A stretch of DNA of 64,000 bases from Tenacibaculum haliotis (lineage in GTDB: Bacteria; Bacteroidota; Bacteroidia; Flavobacteriales; Flavobacteriaceae). The notes beneath the pieces are model-generated. The model was not told where the DNA came from. It made no database searches and was given only the letters and a program-made list of their open reading frames with translations. The position numbers and the translations under genes are program-made. Numbering within the stretch: position 1 is the first letter of the stretch; every line of letters starts with the position of its first letter. The stretch spans positions 186,001-250,000 of the forward strand of contig NZ_JAOBTH010000026.1 of NCBI RefSeq assembly GCF_025215075.1. The letters run 5' to 3'. Shown here piece by piece: positions 17,162-25,030 of the stretch.

Positions 17162-18090
17162 TTTTCGGTAATCTTTTTATCTAATTTTAAATCAATTCTA
17201 CTACTCAAGGACTTAACAACTTGCCCTGTCATACTTGCATAAAAGCCTAAAGAAGAAAGATAAACATAAACTAAGATATTTTTATGTGTAAAAAAAACAT
17301 TTTCTAGAATAATAGCTTGTGGTATTTCTATAAACTCTAATTCTTTCTCATTATTAAAAATATTTAAAATTCTTTTTTTCTCTTTTATGTTCTTAAGCCT
17401 TAAATGTTCAGGGTGCCATTTAAAATAAATTTTATTTTTATCTTCCTTTTTTACATCTTCTATAATAACTTTAAGTAAAGAAATTGACTCGTCTAAACTA
17501 ATTTTATTAAAAGAAACTAAACCATCCAAAATTATAATTACACTCTTTTTTTCGATAATATAATTACATTTTATTTCATCAGGTTTGATTGGTAAAATTA
17601 TAGTCGAAGGACTATTTAAAAAGGCTTTATCACTTATTGTATAACAGCTTTTAAATTTTTTATGCTTGAAATCTAACCATTGTAACTTTTTTCTTAATTT
17701 TAAACATCTTAACAAAGAATAAAATTTTATTTTAAAAATTGAACTAGAAAAATTGTAAGCTAACAGTCCTTCTTCTATGTAATTGTATTCTTTACAATTA
17801 CCACTACTAATTAAAGCTAATATTCTTTTTTCTTTTGACTGAGGTATAAACAATTTATATTCAAAATTTAAAATATTTAACCATTTATTATAAAATTCTT
17901 CATAATTGAATTCATTAGTCATAATATTATCTTCAATCCTGATTTCTTTTATTTTATAAATATTATTTGGTAAAATATAACCTCTAAATAAAATAAAAAC
18001 ACATTTATTACTGTCAATATTTAGATTCTTTATTATTAAATTTGACAATAGAAACGTTATATTACTATGTATCCAAAATACATTTTTCAT
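17146..18090 (-). CDS. Sialyltransferase-like (polysialyltransferase/GT52-type) protein, candidate pseudaminyltransferase
   Basis: A 314-residue protein that I recognise only by fold-level motifs. YIEEGLLAY near residue 104 resembles the (D/E)-(D/E)-G catalytic motif of bacterial sialyltransferases. KWHPEH near 225 matches the CMP-binding H-P motif, and YLSSLGFY near 280 the terminal S-S motif, in the expected order and spacing. The start MKNVFWIHSN suits a GT-B N-terminal strand, and there is no signal peptide. It lies beside a complete CMP-Pse pathway that has no recognised PseE/Maf transferase. I infer that it transfers Pse (or a related nonulosonate) to a surface glycan. Highly AT-rich, Ile/Asn/Lys-rich coding suggests transfer. 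Overlaps the YrdC-family gene. Confidence 0.6.
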   Translation of the reverse strand: MKNVFWIHSNITFLLSNLIIKNLNIDSNKCVFILFRGYILPNNIYKIKEIRIEDNIMTNEFNYEEFYNKWLNILNFEYKLFIPQSKEKRILALISSGNCKEYNYIEEGLLAYNFSSSIFKIKFYSLLRCLKLRKKLQWLDFKHKKFKSCYTISDKAFLNSPSTIILPIKPDEIKCNYIIEKKSVIIILDGLVSFNKISLDESISLLKVIIEDVKKEDKNKIYFKWHPEHLRLKNIKEKKRILNIFNNEKELEFIEIPQAIILENVFFTHKNILVYVYLSSLGFYASMTGQVVKSLSSRIDLKLDKKITEKWIQI

Positions 18091-18142
18091 TTATTTTTAT
18101 CTTTACTTAATCTACTATAAAAAAAACATCAACTAATGTTTA

Positions 18143-19135
18143 TTATAATCCTGTTAACTTTAAAAATTTTTTAAAAATTTTTGGTTTATGTAGAATTAAT
18201 AAAACTGGAAGATATAAAAGTACTCCAAAACTTAATGGTTTAATTTTAGTTAAAGTTTCTTTTAAGTATTCATTTACTTTACTCTCATAAAATTTATACT
18301 CATCGTCATTCATATCAAATAACCGTATCATTTCTTTCTTCGATTTAAAAAGTTTTTTAGTGTTTAAAATTTGTATTTTATTAAAATTTATTAAGTTTTC
18401 CTTATTTAAATTTATAAAAATTGTTTGTTCATGAATACCTCCGATTAAATCTAATTCTAAATCTATACTTTTCTTATTTTTTGCTGTTATATTATTATCA
18501 TGTTGCAAATAATTAAGTAACCACAAATCTATTTTAACAATAACATCCGTTTTTTCAAAAACTTTAAACATAGTATACATGTCTTCATATTTCTTTCCTA
18601 GTGGAAATTTTAAGTCCTTAAAACATTCTATTTTAAATAACTTCCCCCAGGCATAACTCCTTATATTCTTATCCATAAATAAGTTTGATAGAGCTTCATA
18701 TTTACTAAAGGCTTTTATTTTCCCAGAATTATATTTTGTTCTAGCTTTTTTATGTCTAGCAACAGATTTACTTTCATAAGTAATATTAAATTCACAAATA
18801 GAAATATCTGCATTATATTTTTTTAAAACAGAATATAATCGCTCTAAATACTGTGATTCCAACCAATCATCAGAATCTAAGAAAGTTACATATTCACCTG
18901 TAGCAATCTTGAGCCCTTCATTTCTTGCACTAGAAAGGCCTTTGTTTTCTTGAGACAACAATTTATAATTAAATTTACCACTTATAAACTCTTTACATAT
19001 ATTTAATGAATTATCCTTAGAACCATCATTAATCAAAATGACTTCAAAATTTTTATATGTTTGGTTCTCTATTGACTCTAAACACTTTCTTAAATATTTT
19101 TCTGTATTATATACAGGTACTATTATACTTATCAT
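18143..19135 (-). CDS. Family 2 glycosyltransferase of the glycan locus
   Basis: A 330-residue GT-A enzyme. The N-terminus MISIIVPVYNTEKYLRKCLESI, nucleotide-binding ILINDGSKDNS near 35, NKGLSSARNEGL near 64 and metal-binding FLDSDDWLE near 88 are classic GT2 motifs. Tail residues 270-330 are basic and include a hydrophobic stretch (FGVLLYLPVLLIL) that may sit on the membrane. It has no sugar specificity visible from sequence. It is read in the same direction as the sialyltransferase-like gene 52 bases downstream. Upstream lies a 595-bp gene-free stretch holding the dapD remnant. AT-rich coding like its neighbours. Confidence 0.88.
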   Translation of the reverse strand: MISIIVPVYNTEKYLRKCLESIENQTYKNFEVILINDGSKDNSLNICKEFISGKFNYKLLSQENKGLSSARNEGLKIATGEYVTFLDSDDWLESQYLERLYSVLKKYNADISICEFNITYESKSVARHKKARTKYNSGKIKAFSKYEALSNLFMDKNIRSYAWGKLFKIECFKDLKFPLGKKYEDMYTMFKVFEKTDVIVKIDLWLLNYLQHDNNITAKNKKSIDLELDLIGGIHEQTIFINLNKENLINFNKIQILNTKKLFKSKKEMIRLFDMNDDEYKFYESKVNEYLKETLTKIKPLSFGVLLYLPVLLILHKPKIFKKFLKLTGL

Positions 19136-19200
19136 AAATTTAAAATAGGTTTTAGTTTTCTATAAATAATTGCAATTATCTACATAAAATTTTACCGTTA

Positions 19201-19310
19201 TATAATACTCTTTTAAGAGCATTATTCCACTACGTTTTCTTGTTGTTACTTTTACTTTTTCCAATAATTAATACACCAGTAAATTGGATATCAACTGTTA
19301 CATTATATTT
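19201..19310 (-). pseudogene. Decayed 3' end of a second dapD copy
   Basis: Read leftward this stretch gives VLIIGKSKSNNKKT, then a stop, then WNNALKR. The intact dapD ends ALIIGKRKESTNKKT-SLNDALRE. The DNA aligns over about 100 bases with roughly 70 percent identity by eye and one in-frame three-base gap. An internal stop and loss of all upstream sequence show it is not functional. It sits between the Stealth gene and the GT2 gene, 1.4 kb from the true dapD end. Confidence 0.75.
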
Positions 19311-19730
19311 TTATCATTATAAAAAACCTTCTTTTTAATTATTAGGGGGCCTTCTAAAAGAACTAAAAACCAATTTATAATAATTTATATCAATTCCAAG
19401 AAAGGAAACGAATAAATATGTTTTTTGCTTTTTTTAACTTCTTAGTCACACAAACAATAAAAACTGTACGAATTATTTTTTTTTGATCTAATAGTATTCC
19501 AACTTTTTGGTTTTTCAATTGAAAAATTTATAGTTTTATCTTGCTCTCTATAAAACTTAATAATTAATAAAGTATTAGTTATTTCTAATTGTTACATTAC
19601 TCCTAGTATTTCCAGTAGCATTCAATATAAAAAAGATTTCACTCTATGAATTAGAATAAAACATCTAATTATTTACTTTATAGTAACAATAATACGTTGT
19701 TGAAATGTTTTTAACAGCTACTTCCATTTT
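19311..19730. other. Gene-free, very AT-rich stretch
   Basis: No reading frame of useful length or recognisable family was found on either strand. Short in-frame snatches on the minus strand broken by stops suggest degraded coding DNA. Together with the dapD remnant it fills the 595-bp gap between the Stealth and GT2 genes. Confidence 0.6.
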
Positions 19731-20696
19731 TTAAAGTTCTTGTACAAAATTTGAATCTAATTTTTTATCTATCCATTTTAATAAAAACTTCAATTTAATA
19801 CTACTAGCATTTTCTAAATTTTGCAAACATAAGAATAATACTTTTTCACCTCTTAATTCAGATTTAAATACTTTTTTTAATATACTAAACCAACTATACC
19901 TATGCGTGTAGAACAAAGCCAAATCACTTTTCAAAAAACAAGAATTATTTTTTAGCTCTATGTGATTTACTATACCTTGAAGCAAAAATTGATTTTTATG
20001 TCTAAACTTATATTTTAGGTTTCTTTCTAGTAATTCTGGCTTTTTATCAAATAATTTTTCAATTGTAGATTTTCTTAAAGGGTATGGTGTGTGATTAATA
20101 TCAAAATACTTATCAAATCCTATTAATTTTGCAGAATCTTCCTTTACATGCCTGTAACTAAACACCCTTTTCTTTTTTCTATAATATAACATTTTTTGGT
20201 ACCATACATTTTCATCAAAATCCTTCCACCTACCTCTTAATACAGGGAAAGAATTTTTAAAAAAATCATTAGATTGAGTTTTATTTATTAAGAAAAAATC
20301 ATCATTAAAATATATAAAATGCTCTGAAAGATTTGGGATCCTATAAAGCATTGTTTCTATCGTCTGAGAATTAAAAGTAGGTAGGTACTCTTCATAACCT
20401 CTAAAAATAGTTTTATGATCTATAAGTTCTAAATTAACATTTAAAGCTAAAGCTTTTATTTTTAATTTATCAAAATTTACCGGCTTTTGATTATCAGTAA
20501 CTACATATATGTTTTTTATGAAATTTGCAAATTTAAGTATAGAAGTAATAGATATTTCTATTTCATTTATAGAGTTGTATCTTGTTGACTCTTTTTTATT
20601 TTTCCAATCAATTTTTTTGTCTAAATATTGATTTATCTTATTCCTCCATACTTCGTCTGAACTATCAACCCAAGTTAAAACTGCATCTATTTGCAT
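19731..20696 (-). CDS. Stealth-family sugar-phosphate transferase
   Basis: A 321-residue Stealth protein. Conserved region 1 is IDAVLTWVDSSDEVW at residues 3-17. Region 2 spans NEIEISITSILKFANFIKNIYVVTDNQ to LPTFNSQTIETMLYRIPNLSEHFIYFNDDFFL, near 43-138. Region 3 is around SYRHVKEDSAKLIGFDKYFDINHTPYPLRKS. Family members are D-hexose-1-phosphoryl transferases that build phosphodiester-linked capsule backbones from nucleotide sugars, in the cytoplasm. Here it implies a phosphate-containing surface polymer at the same locus as pseudaminic acid. It follows dapD by only 11 bases on the same strand, yet its base composition is like the glycan genes, consistent with transfer in next to dapD. Confidence 0.9.
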   Translation of the reverse strand: MQIDAVLTWVDSSDEVWRNKINQYLDKKIDWKNKKESTRYNSINEIEISITSILKFANFIKNIYVVTDNQKPVNFDKLKIKALALNVNLELIDHKTIFRGYEEYLPTFNSQTIETMLYRIPNLSEHFIYFNDDFFLINKTQSNDFFKNSFPVLRGRWKDFDENVWYQKMLYYRKKKRVFSYRHVKEDSAKLIGFDKYFDINHTPYPLRKSTIEKLFDKKPELLERNLKYKFRHKNQFLLQGIVNHIELKNNSCFLKSDLALFYTHRYSWFSILKKVFKSELRGEKVLFLCLQNLENASSIKLKFLLKWIDKKLDSNFVQEL

Positions 20697-20707
20697 AAAA
20701 TATATTT

Positions 20708-21523
20708 TTAAACCGCTACATCATACTCTCTAAGAGCATCGTTTAAAGAAGTTTTTTTATTGGTACTTTCTTTACGCTTACCTATAATTAATGCACAAGG
20801 TACTTGGTACTCACCTGCAGCAAATTTCTTTGTATAACTACCAGGTATTACTACTGACCGTGCTGGAACAACTCCTTTTGTTTCAATAGGCTCACCACCA
20901 GTTACATCAATAATTTTAGTACTCATTGTTAATACAACATTGGCTCCTAAAACAGCTTCTTTTTCTACTCTTACTCCCTCAACAACAATACAACGAGAAC
21001 CTATAAAAGCTCCATCTTCTATAATTACCGGTGCCGCTTGTAATGGCTCTAAAACACCACCAATTCCTACTCCGCCAGATAAATGTACGTTTTTACCAAT
21101 CTGAGCGCAAGAACCTACTGTTGCCCATGTATCCACCATCGTTCCTTCATCCACATAAGCACCAATATTTACATAACTAGGCATTAAAATCGTTCCTGCA
21201 GAAATATAAGCTCCATGTCTTGCAACTGCATTTGGCACAACACGTATACCTTTTGCTTTATAATTTCTTTTTAACGGAATTTTATCATGATACTCAAAAA
21301 TACCAGCTTCTAAAGTTTCCATTTTTTGAATAGGAAAATACAATACCACTCCTTTTTTAACCCATTCGTTTACTTGCCATCCATTGGCTTTTGGTTCTGC
21401 TACACGTAACTCACCAGCATCTAATAAATCAACAACTTTTCTAATTGCATTAATCGTGTTTTCTTCTTTTAATAAATCACGATTATCCCATGCTTTTTCT
21501 ATAATATCTTGTAATTCTGTCAT
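20708..21523 (-). CDS. dapD: Tetrahydrodipicolinate N-succinyltransferase
   Basis: Succinylates tetrahydrodipicolinate in the lysine/diaminopimelate pathway. The 271-residue chain has the N-terminal helical domain (ELQDIIEKAWDNRDLL). A left-handed beta-helix of hexapeptide repeats follows (GAYISAGTILMPSYVNIGAYVDEGTMVDTWATVGSCAQIGKNVHLSGGVGIGG with the active-site loop). The C-terminal tail is VPCALIIGKRKESTNKKTSLNDALREY. It is complete and in a housekeeping-like base composition. It marks the right border of the glycan locus; a degraded copy of its 3' end occurs 1.4 kb away. Divergent from ruvX with a 117-bp shared upstream region. Confidence 0.96.
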   Translation of the reverse strand: MTELQDIIEKAWDNRDLLKEENTINAIRKVVDLLDAGELRVAEPKANGWQVNEWVKKGVVLYFPIQKMETLEAGIFEYHDKIPLKRNYKAKGIRVVPNAVARHGAYISAGTILMPSYVNIGAYVDEGTMVDTWATVGSCAQIGKNVHLSGGVGIGGVLEPLQAAPVIIEDGAFIGSRCIVVEGVRVEKEAVLGANVVLTMSTKIIDVTGGEPIETKGVVPARSVVIPGSYTKKFAAGEYQVPCALIIGKRKESTNKKTSLNDALREYDVAV

Positions 21524-21594
21524 TTCTATAATTTTTTACAAATATAAAATCTCTAATTCAATATAATGCGAAGATACATTTTTTAAACAGATGC

Positions 21595-21623
21595 TTGTAG
21601 CATGTTTAAAATCTGTATTTTTG
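21595..21623 (+). promoter_or_regulatory. Promoter of ruvX
   Basis: TTG (21595-21597), 18 bases and TATTTTTG (21616-21623) match the Bacteroidota consensus. The leader to the TTG start at 21641 is only about 12 bases. Confidence 0.7.
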
Positions 21624-21640
21624 CATAAAAACAAACTAAT

Positions 21641-22051
21641 TTGGGAAGAGTTTTAGCTATAGATTTCGGAAAAAAAAGAACAGGTATTGCTGTTACCGAT
21701 GAATTACAAATTATTGCTTCAGGATTAACAACTATTAACACGAAAGAGTTAATTCCGTTTTTAAAAGAGTACATTAAAAAAGAAAACGTTGAGCTATTTA
21801 TTATTGGAAAGCCAAAACAAATGGACAATTCTGATAGTGAAAGTGAAGCTTTAATTTTACCTTTTTTACAGAAATTAGTAAAAGCTATTCCTGATATATC
21901 AATAAAAAGAGAAGATGAACGTTTTACTTCTAAAATGGCTTTTCAAACTATGATTGATAGCGGACTGAATAAAAAACAACGTCAAAACAAAGCTTTAGTA
22001 GACGAAATAAGTGCTACAATCATTTTACAGTCATATTTGTACAACAAATAA
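21641..22051 (+). CDS. ruvX: Putative Holliday junction resolvase YqgF/RuvX
   Basis: A 136-residue RNase H-fold protein. The start MGRVLAIDFGKKRTGIAVTDE has the first acidic catalytic residue, LFIIGKPKQMDNSDSE the G-x-P loop, and IKREDERFTSKMAF the E-x-(R)-x-T-S segment; ALVDEISATIILQSYL ends the domain with the last acidic residue. In E. coli YqgF is linked to rRNA processing and antitermination as well as junction resolution. The only start in register with the conserved MGRVLAIDFG is TTG, and a promoter sits just upstream, so a TTG start is likely. It heads a four-gene set with def, DUF5606 and mazG. Confidence 0.92.
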   Translation: MGRVLAIDFGKKRTGIAVTDELQIIASGLTTINTKELIPFLKEYIKKENVELFIIGKPKQMDNSDSESEALILPFLQKLVKAIPDISIKREDERFTSKMAFQTMIDSGLNKKQRQNKALVDEISATIILQSYLYNK

Positions 22052-22105
22052 TTTTATTGCAAAACGATTCTTTGTATTTTCGCATTCGTTAAAAAAAATA
22101 AAAAC

Positions 22106-22693
22106 ATGATTTTACCCATTGTTGCTTACGGAGATCCCGTATTACGTAAAGTAGGAAAAGAGATCGATAAAGATTATCCGCAGTTAGAAAAACTAATTGC
22201 CGATATGAAAGAAACAATGTACAATGCACAAGGTGTAGGTTTAGCTGCTCCGCAAATAGGAAAAGACATTCGTTTGTTTTTAATTGATGCTTCTCCTTTT
22301 GCAGATGATGAAGATTTATCAGAAGAAGACAGAAAAGTTTTAGAAACCTTTAATCGTGTTTTTATAAACGCAAAAATAATTAAAGAAGAAGGTGAAGAAT
22401 GGGCTTTTAGCGAAGGCTGCTTAAGTATTCCTGATGTTCGTGAAGATGTTTTTCGTCAAGAAACAATTACGATTGAATATCAAGATGAAAATTTCGAAAA
22501 GCATACTGAAGTTTTAGGCGGTTTAGCTGCGCGTGTTTTTCAGCATGAATACGATCATATTGATGGTGTTTTATTTACAGATAAACTTTCTTCTTTAAAG
22601 AAGAGATTGATTAAAAAGAAATTAGAAAACATATCAAAAGGAAAAGTACAAGCTGGTTACAGAATGCGTTTTCCTAATGCCAAAAGAAAATAG
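22106..22693 (+). CDS. def: Peptide deformylase
   Basis: A 195-residue metalloprotease that removes the formyl group from new proteins. The three family motifs are intact: GVGLAAPQIG near 47, EGCLSIPDV near 117 with the metal-binding Cys, and QHEYDHIDG near 153 with H-E-x-x-H and the catalytic Glu. An insert around ASPFADDEDLSEEDRKVLETF is usual for Bacteroidota. The upstream sequence TATTTTCG may be a weak -7 element. It lies 54 bases after ruvX in the same direction. Confidence 0.96.
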   Translation: MILPIVAYGDPVLRKVGKEIDKDYPQLEKLIADMKETMYNAQGVGLAAPQIGKDIRLFLIDASPFADDEDLSEEDRKVLETFNRVFINAKIIKEEGEEWAFSEGCLSIPDVREDVFRQETITIEYQDENFEKHTEVLGGLAARVFQHEYDHIDGVLFTDKLSSLKKRLIKKKLENISKGKVQAGYRMRFPNAKRK

Positions 22694-22720
22694 TCTAATA
22701 AGACATTAAAATATTATAAT

Positions 22721-23140
22721 ATGGAATTTAACAAAATTATTGCAGTTACTGGTAAACCAGGATTATTTCAAATTTTATCTCAAACAAAAACAGGGGTAAT
22801 CGTAAAATCTATTGTAGACGGAAAACGTTTTCCTATTACAGCTACTCATAATGTAAGTTTATTAGAAAACATTGCTATTTATACCTACGAAGAAGAAGTA
22901 CCTTTAGCGAAAGTTCTTAAAAACATGGCTGATAAAGAAGATGGTAAAGAAGGAATTTCTCACAAAGAAAGTGCTGCTAAATTAACAGCTTATTTTAGTG
23001 AAATTTTACCAGGTTATGATGAAGAACGTGTGTATGCTTCTAACATTAAAAAGGTAATTCAATGGTATAATACTTTAGCACAGTCTGATTTTGACTTTAG
23101 TTCTTTAGATAAAGTAGCAACTACCGAAGAAGAAAAATAA
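22721..23140 (+). CDS. DUF5606 domain-containing protein
   Basis: A 139-residue cytoplasmic protein without signal or membrane segment. MEFNKIIAVTGKPGLFQILSQTKTGVIVKSI and FPITATHNVSLLENIAIYTYEEEVPL identify the DUF5606 family. The family is restricted largely to Bacteroidota and stands between def and mazG here as in many relatives. An N-terminal SH3-like barrel is suggested by the short strands; the C-terminal half (YSEILPGYDEERVYASNIKKVIQWYNTL-like) looks helical. Function is unknown, but conserved linkage with quality-control genes suggests a housekeeping role. Confidence 0.88.
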   Translation: MEFNKIIAVTGKPGLFQILSQTKTGVIVKSIVDGKRFPITATHNVSLLENIAIYTYEEEVPLAKVLKNMADKEDGKEGISHKESAAKLTAYFSEILPGYDEERVYASNIKKVIQWYNTLAQSDFDFSSLDKVATTEEEK

Positions 23141-23143
23141 ATC

Positions 23144-23923
23144 ATGAATACTCGTAAGCAGCAATTAGACGCCTTTAACCGTTTGTTAGATATTATGGAT
23201 GAACTTCGTGAGAAGTGTCCGTGGGATAAAAAACAAACCTTAGAAAGTCTCCGTCATTTAACTATTGAAGAAACTTACGAACTAGGAGATGCAATTCTAG
23301 ACAATGATTTACAAGAAATAAAAAAAGAATTAGGCGATGTGTTACTACACATCGTCTTTTATGCTAAAATAGGTAGCGAAAAACAAGCTTTTGATATTGC
23401 CGATGTTGCCAATTCTATTGCTGATAAATTAATACACCGTCATCCACATATTTATGGTGATGTTGAAGTAAAAAATGAAGAAGAAGTAAAACAAAACTGG
23501 GAAAAACTCAAGTTAAAAGAAGGTAAAACTTCGGTTTTAGAAGGTGTTCCTAAAAGTTTACCTGCATTGGTAAAAGCAAGCCGAATTCAAGAAAAAGTTG
23601 CCGGTGTTGGTTTTGACTGGGAAGAACCACAACAGGTTTGGGAAAAGGTACAAGAAGAAATCTCTGAACTCAACGAAGAGATAAAAGCAGGAAATAAAGA
23701 AAACATCGAAAAGGAATTTGGAGATGTCTTATTTTCTATGATTAACTACGCACGCTTTATTAAAGTGAATCCCGAAAATGCTTTAGAAAAAACGAATAAG
23801 AAATTCATCAATCGTTTTCAGTATTTAGAAGCAGCAGCTAAAAAAGAAGGCAAAGAACTTTCTGACATGACTTTAGGTGAAATGGATGTTCATTGGGAAA
23901 ACTCGAAAGAATTTTTCAGATAA
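23144..23923 (+). CDS. mazG: Nucleoside triphosphate pyrophosphohydrolase MazG
   Basis: A 259-residue enzyme with two all-alpha MazG repeats that hydrolyses NTPs to NMP and pyrophosphate, limiting misincorporation and, in E. coli, modulating ppGpp. The first repeat has CPWDKKQTLESLRHLTIEETYELGDAI and KKELGDVLLHIVFYAKI with the E-x-x-E and E-x-x-D metal ligands. The second has VQEEISELNEEI and EKEFGDVLFSMINYARF. It starts three bases after the DUF5606 gene and closes the set. Confidence 0.95.
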   Translation: MNTRKQQLDAFNRLLDIMDELREKCPWDKKQTLESLRHLTIEETYELGDAILDNDLQEIKKELGDVLLHIVFYAKIGSEKQAFDIADVANSIADKLIHRHPHIYGDVEVKNEEEVKQNWEKLKLKEGKTSVLEGVPKSLPALVKASRIQEKVAGVGFDWEEPQQVWEKVQEEISELNEEIKAGNKENIEKEFGDVLFSMINYARFIKVNPENALEKTNKKFINRFQYLEAAAKKEGKELSDMTLGEMDVHWENSKEFFR

Positions 23924-24050
23924 CACTTTGTTATTGCGAACGCAGTGAAGCAATCTCTTTATATCAACAAAATAAACTTCCTTAAACTGCTATTTAACCT
24001 TCTCTAGTAAAAAGATTACTTCGTTATTCTTCCTTGTAATAACATATCAT
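23924..24050. repeat. Palindromic interspersed repeat (REP-like)
   Basis: The unit GTTATTGCGAACGCAGTGAAG, continued by CAATCT, is matched in inverted orientation about 90 bases on by AGATTACTTCGTTATTCTTCC. This TTGCGA...GAAGCAATCT class is found in intergenic gaps throughout Bacteroidota. It separates mazG from the SDR gene and shows no coding. Confidence 0.65.
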
Positions 24051-24066
24051 TTTGTATTTTTACTTT

Positions 24067-24792
24067 ATGAACATCATAATTATTACAGGCGGAAGTAAAG
24101 GAATCGGAAAAGCATTGGCAAATAAATATACCACAGAAAACTACAAAGTATACTCTTTAGCTAGAACATTTTCTGGTTTAGAAAATATAACTAATATTGC
24201 TATAGACTTATCGAATCTTACTGAAACAGAAAACACTTTCACTGCTCTTTTAAAAGAAATTGTTAGCACCAATGTTTCCTCAATTACTTTAATTAATAAT
24301 GCTGGACGTTTAGGAAAAATATCAAATCTAGAAAATTTAAATCCAAACGATATTTCTAAAACAATTCAATTAAACACTACTACTCCGCTTATATTATCTA
24401 GTTTATTTATCAAACTAACAGAGCAGCTAAGTTGTAAAAAACAGATTATTAATATTTCATCGGGAGCTGCGAAAAGTCCGTATCAAGGTTGGTCTATATA
24501 TTGTACGTCAAAAGCTGCCATAGACATGATGACTAAAGCTATTGCTACGGAACAGATTGAAGTAGAAAATGGTGTAAAATGTAATGCTATATATCCTGGC
24601 GTTGTAGATACCAATATGCAATCTGAAATTAGAAGTACTAATAAAACTGACTTTAAGAGCTTGCAACGTTTTGTTGATTTAAAAGAAAATAACGAATTAT
24701 ATACGCCTGAATTTGTAGCTAAAACTATTTACAAAGTAGATACTGAAAACCAATTAAAAAGCGGAGATATTGTTGATATTAGAAATTTTTAA
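24067..24792 (+). CDS. Short-chain dehydrogenase/reductase
   Basis: A 241-residue NAD(P)-dependent oxidoreductase. TGGSKGIGKA near residue 7-16 is the cofactor loop, NNAGRLG near 79, the catalytic Ser lies in INISSGAAKSPYQG, and Y-x-x-x-K in YCTSKAAIDMM. The C-terminal part IYPGVVDTNMQSEIR is typical of sepiapterin reductase-like SDRs; the substrate is unknown. I chose ATG at 24067 because the longer frame would need a TTG inside TTTTGTATTTTTAC, which looks like a promoter -7 region. Confidence 0.88.
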   Translation: MNIIIITGGSKGIGKALANKYTTENYKVYSLARTFSGLENITNIAIDLSNLTETENTFTALLKEIVSTNVSSITLINNAGRLGKISNLENLNPNDISKTIQLNTTTPLILSSLFIKLTEQLSCKKQIINISSGAAKSPYQGWSIYCTSKAAIDMMTKAIATEQIEVENGVKCNAIYPGVVDTNMQSEIRSTNKTDFKSLQRFVDLKENNELYTPEFVAKTIYKVDTENQLKSGDIVDIRNF

Positions 24793-24830
24793 TAACACAT
24801 TAATTTAAAAAAAAAGAAAAAATATGTCTT

Positions 24831-24848
24831 ACCTCAATTTTTTGAGGT
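24831..24848 (+). terminator. Weak hairpin after the SDR gene
   Basis: ACCTCAA and TTGAGGT pair around four T. There is no clear T-run after it, so termination is uncertain. The remaining sequence up to 25031 shows no gene and presumably holds the promoter of the next gene. Confidence 0.4.
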
Positions 24849-25030
24849 GATAATTTATCAGTAAATTATTATAAACATTACACATTTTGGCTAAGTCTTG
24901 TCACACTTCTCATTCCCTTTATTTCTATTATTCCTTAGTTTAATTCCGTTTTTCCTGCATTCATCAGAAACAGTTTTACAGAACGTTACCTCTCCTTTAG
25001 TTTTGTGATATAATTTAAAAACTAATTATC

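Noticed and set aside
17146..18090. Firm naming as polysialyltransferase
   Set aside because: Only short motifs match and the donor here is more likely CMP-Pse than CMP-sialic acid, since the synthase and dehydratase are of pse type.
19311..19730. Decayed glycosyltransferase gene
   Set aside because: Short frames broken by stops could not be matched to any family by eye; I report it only as gene-free DNA.
24052..24066. Longer start for the SDR gene
   Set aside because: It would need a TTG and adds five residues; the ATG at 24067 starts directly with the Rossmann strand and the upstream bases look like a promoter.
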